From Treponema sp. (lineage in GTDB: Bacteria; Spirochaetota; Spirochaetia; Treponematales; Breznakiellaceae): a stretch of DNA of 5,015 nt. Shown in pieces: positions 1 through 3,687 of the stretch. The notes under the pieces were generated by a model. That model was not told the origin of the DNA. It ran no database searches and saw nothing but the letters and a program-made list of their open reading frames with translations. The stretch is from positions 1 to 5,015 of the forward strand of contig JAITAW010000088.1 in assembly GCA_031283905.1 (NCBI GenBank). The letters are read 5' to 3'. Each line of letters opens with the position of its first letter. Position 1 is the stretch's first letter. The position numbers and the translations under genes are program-made.

Positions 1-139
1 AGACCGCAAAGCCCAAAAGAAAAAGCATCGCCGCCATAGTAACAAGCCGGCTTACAATGTAGGAAACGAGCGGCATCCTGCGCTTAAAGGCGTAGAAGGG
101 TACCCCGATAAGACCCGCCCTCCGCCGCATCTGATTCAT
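1..139 (-). CDS. ABC transporter inner-membrane permease, OppB-like, N-terminal part (runs off left edge)
   Basis: Only about 46 residues are visible, and the gene continues beyond base 1. From ATG at 139 the protein has a basic N-terminus (MNQMRRRAGL, later FKRR) followed from about residue 22 by MPLVSYIVSRLVTMAA and a hydrophobic run. This matches the opening of OppB/DppB-type permeases, where a YIxxRL segment leads into the first membrane helix. Such proteins form half of the membrane channel of peptide or oligosaccharide importers. Start choice: AGAGG lies 4 bases before this ATG. The frame is open upstream to 262, and a GTG at 178 is an alternative start; it overlaps the stop of a 13-codon ORF (219-175) as GTGA and has AAGGTG upstream. 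The family call rests on one helix only, so another polytopic membrane protein is possible. Confidence 0.5.
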   Translation of the reverse strand, partial: MNQMRRRAGLIGVPFYAFKRRMPLVSYIVSRLVTMAAMLFLLGFAV

Positions 140-303
140 CGCGCCTCTTGCGGGCGCTTCCAGTCCGTCTTTTTTCACCTTTTCACCTTTTTCCCCATGC
201 GCGGCGTTACTCCATACATGCGCTTGCCGCGGGGTAGTAAACCGTGCCGGAATTGCCCCTCATTCCCCGCCCGCATGAGCAACAGGCGGAAGGAGCGGGG
301 CGC

Positions 304-682
304 TTAACAGTGTAAAGCGCGCGCACGGGGCCGATCCCCGTGAATTCCGGCAAGCCGTTCACGTCCCGAACTGCCCCGCAAACCCGTTGCCTCAAGAGGC
401 GGCGCGCCGAGGGGTATGTCTTTTGCGCCGGGAACCGCTACGGCGGGAAGTACGGTACCGCGCTTTTTCCACCGCGTTTTTACGCCTTCCGTTACGGAGT
501 TTCCGCAATAGCAAGCCCCGGCGTTTGCCGGAGACGCCCGTTGATACCCAGGGTCCATGCTCCGGTATCAGGCATTGCCTGAACCGGCAAGGTTCGAACC
601 TCTTCTTCCTTGATATATCCACGATTTGCAAGCCCCCGGCCAACGGCGTTTCCAGCGTGATTTCTTCTTTAAAGACACCCAT
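304..682 (-). pseudogene. Frameshifted clan AA (retropepsin-like, COG5550-type) aspartic protease remnant
   Basis: Three minus-strand frames join into one small aspartic protease of about 125 residues. Frame 1 starts at ATG 682 with GAGGAG 6 bases upstream and gives MGVFKEEITLE. Near 635 the homology moves to a second frame (to 492) with GYIKEEEVRTLPVQAM and then the catalytic DTGA (DTG at 561-569), followed by the segment GLAIAETP and a TAA. Near 495 it moves to a third frame ending at the TAA at 304-306, with KKRGTVLPAVAVPGAKDIP, then PLGAPPLEA and LAGIHGD. The DTG is the single catalytic Asp motif expected of a dimeric retropepsin fold, and IPLGA fits the second hydrophobic-hydrophobic-Gly motif. 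From memory, intact relatives in Treponema begin MG-x-F/V-x-E-E-I-T-L and end near GIHGD. At least two frameshifts make a functional protein unlikely unless the sequence contains errors. Confidence 0.75.
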
Positions 683-716
683 ACGTGTCTCCTCTGTGAG
701 GCGCTTCCGGCGCGGG

Positions 717-746
717 TCAAATCGAACATGAACATGAAGCGTTCAT
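717..746 (-). other. 9-codon mini-ORF with ribosome site, possible broken paralogue start
   Basis: Reads MNASCSCSI then TGA. GGGGAG lies 5 bases before the ATG, a good ribosome site for such a short frame. Its opening resembles the start of the next ORF upstream (MTNAHCTCA), which suggests that it is the truncated beginning of a related small protein. It lies 34 bases before the protease pseudogene in the same direction. It could equally be a short leader peptide. Confidence 0.25.
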
Positions 747-803
747 GATGTCTCCCCGTGGCAAATATACCACTATTGTTTTATGAACTTTAAAATTACG
801 GCG

Positions 804-950
804 TCATAAAATTTGAAACCGCCCGTACAACCGCCTTAAGAAAAAGGCTTGATTTACAATATGTTTTTCCGTTAGAAAATCTATACATTGCTTGCAATCG
901 CCCCATATTTTACGCTTTGTATTTGCGCAAGTACAATGTGCGTTTGTCAT
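804..950 (-). CDS. Small cysteine-rich hypothetical protein, 48 aa
   Basis: I do not recognise this protein. It starts with ATG at 950, preceded by GGAGG with a 7-base spacer, the strongest ribosome site on this side of the window. The sequence begins MTNAHCTCANTKRKIWGDCK and ends with LRRLYGRFQIL. Cysteines 6, 8, 19 and 22 form CxC...CxxC, which could bind one zinc or iron ion; the rest is basic with no membrane segment. It heads a leftward group: this ORF, the 9-codon mini-ORF and the protease pseudogene, each with its own ribosome site. It may be a whole small regulatory protein or the surviving N-terminus of a longer zinc-ribbon protein cut by a stop at 804-806. The AT-rich promoter-like stretch 987-1004 lies just upstream. 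Confidence 0.45.
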   Translation of the reverse strand: MTNAHCTCANTKRKIWGDCKQCIDFLTEKHIVNQAFFLRRLYGRFQIL

Positions 951-976
951 CTTAAGGCCTCCACGATTTTTCCCAC

Positions 977-1006
977 TTGATTTTTCATTATACGTTACAT
1001 TATATA
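977..1006 (+). promoter_or_regulatory. Rightward promoter candidate TTGATT-18-TATATA
   Basis: TTGATT (977-982) and TATATA (1001-1006) are separated by 18 bases. A start near 1013 would fall just ahead of the first hairpin of the candidate RNA. The element overlaps the leftward TATAAT boxes, so the two directions would compete. Confidence 0.3.
987..1004 (-). promoter_or_regulatory. Two TATAAT boxes upstream of the 48-aa ORF
   Basis: The minus strand carries perfect TATAAT at 992-987 and at 1004-999. No good -35 is placed 16-18 bases upstream of either; a TTGAAA at 1020-1015 is 22 bases from the nearer-gene box. The position, 37-54 bases before the ATG at 950, suits a leftward promoter. Confidence 0.35.
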
Positions 1007-1012
1007 ACCAAT

Positions 1013-1167
1013 AATTTCAAGCGCCGCGGATGGCGCTTGCGATTAAGAAATGTGGGCAAAAAACATTTCGCATAATGGGCGGGCTGGAACGCGGGGGAGG
1101 AAGGCGTGGGAACAAAGTGACCTAGCCGACTGAACCCCGCTCCGCCAACGGCAAAGAGGGTTTTTTT
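1013..1167 (+). ncRNA. Candidate structured small RNA or leader, about 155 nt
   Basis: No convincing ORF lies here, but stem-loops follow one another between a promoter candidate and a T7 tract. They are an 8-bp perfect stem 1018-1025/1032-1039 (CAAGCGCC/GGCGCTTG, loop GCGGAT), a 7-bp perfect stem 1047-1053/1063-1069 (GAAATGT/ACATTTC), and a long-range stem in which GGA and GCGGGG (1086-1096) pair with CCCCGCTCC (1135-1143). The last overlaps the 5' arm of the terminator-like hairpin, so the two structures exclude each other, as in an attenuator or riboswitch. It does not match the cores I know for TPP, cobalamin, SAM, FMN or c-di-GMP riboswitches, SRP RNA or tmRNA. GGCTGGAACGCG vaguely recalls a T-box motif, but not closely enough to call. 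Confidence 0.3.
1133..1167 (+). terminator. Rho-independent terminator candidate with T7 tract
   Basis: AACC (1133-1136) pairs with GGTT (1159-1162). Inside it CTC (1140-1142) pairs with GAG (1156-1158), and GCC (1144-1146) pairs with GGC (1150-1152) around an AAC loop. Seven T residues run from 1161 to 1167. The stem is interrupted, so strength is uncertain. No rightward gene precedes it, hence the suggestion that it ends a small RNA or a regulated leader. Confidence 0.4.
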
Positions 1168-1218
1168 GTATAGTTGTTAAGAGCCAGGCGCTGTTAGGAT
1201 TAGGAAAGGAGTATTTTA

Positions 1219-1236
1219 ATGAAGGCGACCAGATAA
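1219..1236 (+). other. 5-codon mini-ORF behind a strong Shine-Dalgarno
   Basis: AAGGAG (1206-1211) lies 7 bases before ATG; the frame reads MKATR then TAA. After the stop the same frame continues with the basic stretch KKPRRKQREIEA before closing near 1299. Either this is a gene broken at codon 6, or it is a leader peptide ahead of the hairpin at 1295-1324. No coding continuation with a recognisable family is seen. Confidence 0.25.
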
Positions 1237-1294
1237 AAGAAGCCCCGCCGCAAGCAACGGGAAATTGAAGCCTTTTCCTTCTTCGCCGCCTTTT

Positions 1295-1334
1295 GGTAAC
1301 CGGGCCCGTATTCCCCCGGTTACCGCCTGTTTTT
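1295..1334 (+). terminator. 10-bp perfect hairpin followed by T-rich sequence
   Basis: GGTAACCGGG (1295-1304) and CCCGGTTACC (1315-1324) form a perfect 10-bp stem with a 10-base loop. A T5 run begins at 1330, five bases after the stem, and further T residues follow to 1338. The gap makes it an imperfect terminator; the dyad could instead be a protein-binding site. Confidence 0.35.
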
Positions 1335-1369
1335 CTTTCATGGTTAACCCCATTCGGACGCCCTGCTTC

Positions 1370-1397
1370 GAGCGCCCTTATTATAATTTGGGCGCTC
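1370..1397. repeat. Inverted repeat enclosing a TATAAT box
   Basis: GAGCGCCC (1370-1377) and GGGCGCTC (1390-1397) are perfect 8-bp arms around a 12-base AT-only loop that contains TATAAT at 1382-1387. A -10-like box between operator-like arms could be a regulated promoter, but no -35 is visible at the expected distance. Confidence 0.35.
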
Positions 1398-1466
1398 TGC
1401 GGCGGGGAGGTTCATTTGATGCGGGACCCTTTTTCGATACCATGTTTGATGAGGCAACGCGCACGC

Positions 1467-1496
1467 TTGACTGATACAACAACCCCGTGCTATACT
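1467..1496 (+). promoter_or_regulatory. Sigma-70 type promoter TTGACT-18-TATACT
   Basis: TTGACT (1467-1472) and TATACT (1491-1496), 18 bases apart, each differ from consensus at one base. Transcription would start near 1503 and give a leader of about 46 bases before the ATG at 1549. This is the best promoter in the gene-poor middle of the window. Confidence 0.55.
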
Positions 1497-1548
1497 GGCC
1501 CGTGCGGGATGCGCGGCGCGGCGCCGATTCACAAAAAGAGGGGTAAAC

Positions 1549-1740
1549 ATGAAACGAGGAGCCGTCTGTTTAGGACAGACTTGTGTTCCAGCGTCAATTT
1601 CCCGCTATTCATCCTTCCGGTATCCATGTTTCAGTATTCGCCTTCTTCCGCCTGGCTTGCCAAGACACGCCGTTTTGGTGATTTCTGGAGGTCTAGAAAA
1701 GATTTCTAGAGGTCTGGAAATGATTCCGAGACGTCTATAA
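1549..1740 (+). CDS. Hypothetical 63-aa ORF, probably a frameshifted gene start
   Basis: I recognise no family. Expression signals are good: the promoter at 1467-1496, and GAGGGG (1538-1543) 5 bases before ATG. The protein begins MKRGAVCLGQTCVPASIS and ends in three heptads (ISGGLEK, ISRGLEM, IPRRL) encoded by the 21-bp repeats. The body does not look like a natural protein. The frame starting at 1551, two bases after the A of the ATG, reads RSRLFRTDLC, then FPLFILPVSMF and SAWLAKT, which resembles a signal peptide, and stops at 1707-1709. A frameshift just after the start codon of an exported protein would explain both. Treat it as a doubtful gene or the stub of one. Confidence 0.3.
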   Translation: MKRGAVCLGQTCVPASISRYSSFRYPCFSIRLLPPGLPRHAVLVISGGLEKISRGLEMIPRRL

Positions 1741-1742
1741 AT
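1680..1742. repeat. Three tandem 21-bp repeats
   Basis: The units 1680-1700, 1701-1721 and 1722-1742 align without gaps. All share GATT at the start and GTCT at positions 12-15; the first two differ at three positions and the third is more diverged. The unit length is a multiple of three, so it encodes heptads in any open frame. Confidence 0.65.
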
Positions 1743-1799
1743 CTTTTCTATAAAAACTATAAAAAAGACGCCTGACGTTATAAAAATAAGGAGTAGTAT

Positions 1800-2366
1800 A
1801 TGGGAGAGAATTACAAGCGGGGCAAAAAGAGCCAATCGTTCTATTCCGGATGGAACGGGTTCTGTTTCAGACAGAATAACCGGGGCAAAAAGTCCCGGCC
1901 GTTCTAATCCGTATAGAACGGGTTCTGTTTTAGGTAGAACAAGCGGGGCAAAAAGAGCCAACCGTTCTAATCCGCATAGAACGGGTTCTGTTTTAGGTAG
2001 AACAAGCGGGGCAAAAAGTCCCGGCTGTTCTAATTCGGATGGAACGGGTTCCGTTTCAGATAGAACAAGCGGGGCAAAAAGAGCCAATCGTTCTGCTCCG
2101 CATGGAACGGGTTCCGTTTCAGACAGAACAAGCGGGGCAAGAAGAGCCAATCGTTCTGTTCAGCATGGAACGGGTTCCATTCCAGACAGAACAAGCGGGG
2201 CAAGAAGAGCCAATCGTTCTGTTCAGCTCTAGGGAACCGCCGGTTATATGATGCAGCCGGCATTCATGCCCGGCATGTATGCTGCAGATTGGGGGGTGGC
2301 GGAAGACCCGCAACGCGGGGCTGGAGACAGGGGGGCGCGGCGCGCGGGCGGCCGTATGCCGTATGA
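1800..2366 (+). pseudogene. Possible decayed repeat-protein gene spanning the 63-bp array
   Basis: AAGGAG (1788-1793) sits 6 bases before ATG at 1800. The intact part gives 35 residues, MGENYKRGKKSQSF onward, ending at TAA 1905-1907. The same frame crosses the whole array, giving 21-residue units of the form NKRGKKSQSFCSAWNGFRFR plus one Gln, and ends at TGA 2364-2366. Eight in-frame stops lie in units 2-4 (1905, 1914, 1935, 1968, 1977, 1998, 2031, 2061); units 1 and 5-7 are open. Most stops are explained by one change: Gln CAG to TAG, or Trp TGG to TAG. The polypeptide would be basic and aromatic, with no family I know. The alternative is that the array never coded and only the 35-aa ORF, or nothing, is translated. 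Confidence 0.3.
1815..2227. repeat. 63-bp tandem repeat array, six full units and a 35-bp partial unit
   Basis: CGGGGC recurs at 1818, 1881, 1944, 2007, 2070, 2133 and 2196, exactly 63 bases apart with no indels. Each unit contains four pentamer boxes in the order AGAAC, 23 bases, GTTCT, 9 bases, RGAAC, 2 bases, GTTCY, 9 bases. The boxes form nested dyads centred on GAACGGGTTC. Units 2 and 4 carry TCCCGG where units 1, 3, 5, 6 and 7 carry AGCCAA, so the array may have grown by 126-bp doubling. The constant multiple-of-three length keeps several frames open on both strands. The right edge is abrupt at 2227. It is a likely site of copy-number variation between strains. Confidence 0.9.
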
Positions 2367-2446
2367 GGCATGGAAATAGCGCCCCCCTCTTAAAGAGCCA
2401 GTCGGGCTTTTACCTATGGAGTTTAAAATAGCAAAGGAATAATCGG
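2228..2446. other. Gene-free GC-rich palindromic tail of the repeat array
   Basis: No gene is visible. The segment holds a perfect 10-bp stem AGGGGGGCGC (2329-2338) with GCGCCCCCCT (2379-2388), whose 40-base loop contains a second stem ATGCC/GGCAT (2356-2360/2367-2371). It also holds CCCGC/GCGGG (2307-2311/2315-2319, loop AAC), GCAGC/GCTGC (2253-2257/2281-2285) around alternating GGCAT and ATGCC words, and a weak hairpin AAGAGCC/GGCTTTT (2393-2399/2405-2411, one G-T pair). The last is the only terminator-like shape for rightward transcription leaving the array. AAAGAGCCAGTCG near 2392 resembles the array's AAAGAGCCAATCG and may be a stray fragment of a unit. Confidence 0.5.
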
Positions 2447-2536
2447 ATGAATGTAAACGGACATGAACGTAAAGATGGTATCCAACGCCTCGAACAAGGC
2501 GGGGATATTCCAAAGGATTATAAATACAAGTGGTAA
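2447..2536 (+). CDS. 29-aa ORF overlapping the NAGPA lipoprotein gene
   Basis: Unknown function. ATG at 2447 has AAAGGA (2433-2438) 8 bases upstream. The peptide begins MNVNGHERKDGIQRLEQGG and ends DIPKDYKYKW; it is hydrophilic and soluble. Its last codons and TAA (2534-2536) overlap the GTG start of the next gene by 7 bases. That next start has no well-placed Shine-Dalgarno of its own, so this ORF may load ribosomes for it by translational coupling. It could be a true microprotein or the C-terminal leftover of an older upstream gene of the same operon. Confidence 0.4.
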   Translation: MNVNGHERKDGIQRLEQGGDIPKDYKYKW

Positions 2537-3408
2537 AAAAAGGGGGGCTGGGTCTGTGCGTCCTGTTGCTTTTTTCGTGCTTAACGCCCCGATCTAAAAC
2601 GTCCGGCTTTCTTGACGGCTTTATCCCGCAATGGCGGCCTTTTGAACAAGGCGTTGACATACTTGCCGGCGTTGTCCGCTGTCCGAAGCTGCGGTTTTGG
2701 GCGGTACGTATAGATACGTCTCATCCTAATCTTGAAATTGTTATAAGTCCCAAAGAAGCCGTTGACGGACGTTTTGAAGCCAATGTTGTGCCGGCAACCT
2801 CTGTTTCACGCTTTGTCAAACGGTTTGACTGTATTGCGGGCGTCAATGCCGCGCCGTTTTATCCGGTCTCTGAAAGGGAAGGGGAGAAGCGCGCTATCAT
2901 CGGGCTTACGGTTTCAAACGGCGTTGTTGTTTCCGCGCCCGCGGCCAAATACGATGCCCTTGTTTTTTATAGGGATGGTAGGATGGCGATAAAGAATCAG
3001 GGGGCGATACGCGATGTTGGTTCTATTTGGAACGCGGCCGGCGGTTTCTACGCCATCCTGAAAGACAACGCCCTTACGGAACGCGCCTTGTCTGATCAGG
3101 GCGGTAAACGGCATCCCCGTTCCGCTGCGGGCATAAACGGCGGCGTCCTCTATCTGCTTGTCATTGACGGCAGACAACCGGCGAGCGCAGGCGCTACGGA
3201 AGCTGAAACGGCCCTTATCCTGCAAAGGCTCGGCGCGGTTGACGCCATAAACTTTGACGGCGGCGGCTCGACTGCCCTTGCCCTGCGCGCCCGGGAAGGC
3301 GGCGTTTCCGTGGTGAACACGCCGGTTAACGGGCTTTTTTCCATCGGCAAGGAACGCGCCGTAGCGACGTGCCTCGGCGTGAAAAAGCGGCGGGAGCAGC
3401 CGCGCTGA
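2530..3408 (+). CDS. Phosphodiester glycosidase (NAGPA domain) family lipoprotein
   Basis: 292 residues from GTG. Residues 1-17 form a lipoprotein signal: KK, a hydrophobic run, then LFSC with the acylated Cys at 17, so the mature protein is probably anchored in the envelope. The NAGPA domain (Pfam PF09992) fills most of the rest: CIAGVNAAPFYP at 101-112, RSAAGIN at 197-203, VIDGRQPASAG at 211-221, then AVDAINFDGGGSTALALR at 236-253 with Asp243 in the family's hallmark DGGGS, and the closing ERAVATCLGV at 275-284. The family includes the mammalian enzyme that removes GlcNAc from phosphodiesters on lysosomal glycans. Bacterial members are thought to act on sugar-phosphodiester links in envelope or external glycans; the substrate here is unknown. 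Usual Gly/Phe residues of the first motif (NGGFF) are replaced by NAAPF. No terminator follows on this strand before the convergent tRNA. Confidence 0.88.
   Translation: MVKKGGLGLCVLLLFSCLTPRSKTSGFLDGFIPQWRPFEQGVDILAGVVRCPKLRFWAVRIDTSHPNLEIVISPKEAVDGRFEANVVPATSVSRFVKRFDCIAGVNAAPFYPVSEREGEKRAIIGLTVSNGVVVSAPAAKYDALVFYRDGRMAIKNQGAIRDVGSIWNAAGGFYAILKDNALTERALSDQGGKRHPRSAAGINGGVLYLLVIDGRQPASAGATEAETALILQRLGAVDAINFDGGGSTALALRAREGGVSVVNTPVNGLFSIGKERAVATCLGVKKRREQPR
3382..3403 (-). terminator. Terminator of tRNA-Arg inside the 3' end of the NAGPA gene
   Basis: On the minus strand GCGGC (3403-3399) pairs with GCCGC (3391-3387) around a 7-base loop, followed at once by T5 (3386-3382). It lies 14-35 bases beyond the tRNA 3' end, correctly placed to end the tRNA transcript. 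The same bases encode the last residues (KKRREQPR) of the convergent gene. Confidence 0.6.
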
Positions 3409-3416
3409 AAGGCGTT

Positions 3417-3490
3417 TGCGTCCGACAGGGCTCGAACCTGCAACAACCGGCTTCGAAGGCCGGGATTCTATCCAATTGAACTACGGGCGC
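3417..3490 (-). tRNA. tRNA-Arg, anticodon TCG
   Basis: A 74-nt cloverleaf folds fully: acceptor GCGCCCG/CGGACGC, D stem GTTC/GAAT (one G-T) with loop AATTGGATA, anticodon stem CCGGC/GCCGG with loop CTTCGAA (anticodon TCG at 3456-3454, reading CGA), 5-base variable region, and T stem GCAGG/CCTGT with loop TTCGAGC. Discriminator is A; CCA is not encoded. There is one C-A mismatch in the acceptor stem, position 4 with 69 (3487 and 3421), where a T at position 4 would pair. The A34 of tRNA-Arg(ACG) is absent, so this is a separate CGA/CGG-reading species. Confidence 0.93.
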
Positions 3491-3507
3491 ACGATGAAAA
3501 CGATTTT

Positions 3508-3536
3508 ATTTTAGCGAAAAAGAGAGAACATTTCAA
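3508..3536 (-). promoter_or_regulatory. Promoter of tRNA-Arg, TTGAAA-17-TAAAAT
   Basis: On the minus strand TTGAAA (3536-3531) and TAAAAT (3513-3508) are 17 bases apart. The -10 ends 17 bases before the mature tRNA 5' end, leaving a short 5' leader for RNase P. A second overlapping TAAAAT (3508-3503) has a poor 22-base spacing. Confidence 0.6.
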
Positions 3537-3646
3537 GAACAGTAGAGAGAAAAAAGCGGCTTTCCCACGAGCGAGCTTTGGGATAATTCCGGCGCTGTTG
3601 GAATGCGTTGCGCCTGTACGCTCCATACCGGAGGCATTGCGCTTGC

Positions 3647-3675
3647 TTTACAATCCCTGTTTTTTATCATATACT
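3647..3675 (+). promoter_or_regulatory. Promoter of the lptF-like gene, TTTACA-17-TATACT
   Basis: TTTACA (3647-3652) and TATACT (3670-3675) are at ideal 17-base spacing. The predicted start near 3682 is only about 6 bases before ATG 3688 and 15 before ATG 3697, so the message would have almost no leader. This supports the short form of the gene and rules against starts further upstream. Confidence 0.55.
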
Positions 3676-3687
3676 GCTATAAGTACT

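Noticed and set aside
587..600. Possible tRNA T-arm (GGTTCGAACC) at 590-600
   Set aside because: No cloverleaf forms around it. The bases are explained as coding sequence (EEVRTLP) of the protease pseudogene.
387..731. Plus-strand frame of 114 codons at 387-731
   Set aside because: It is the antisense shadow of the protease pseudogene, which has real motifs on the other strand.
1080..1100. T-box-like word GGCTGGAACGCG
   Set aside because: It differs from the T-box consensus, no specifier or other T-box stems were found, and no aminoacyl-tRNA synthetase or amino-acid gene lies downstream.
1605..2150. Long minus-strand open frame of 181 codons through the repeat array
   Set aside because: It begins only with TTG, has no ribosome site, and is open because the 63-bp unit is a multiple of three. 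The low-complexity product (repeats of LFAPLVLSETEPV type) matches no family I know.
1815..2227. CRISPR array
   Set aside because: Units are contiguous 63-bp tandem copies with no unique spacers, and no cas gene is visible.
2039..2251. Plus-strand frame reading MERVPFQTEQAGQEEP repeats
   Set aside because: No Shine-Dalgarno before the ATG, and it is a different frame from the one opened by the good ribosome site at 1788.
2030..2263. Second minus-strand repeat frame (NDWLFLPRL type)
   Set aside because: Same reason: a mirror of the repeat, no start signals, stops in units 2-4.
2244..2660. Minus-strand 138-codon frame across 2244-2660
   Set aside because: It is antisense to the 29-aa ORF and the lipoprotein signal peptide, with no start signals or recognisable domain.
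3598..3687. 30-residue N-terminal extension of the LptF-like protein from TTG 3598
   Set aside because: No ribosome site, and the extension lies upstream of and across a well-formed promoter. Family members begin near the IIRYVTGEI segment.
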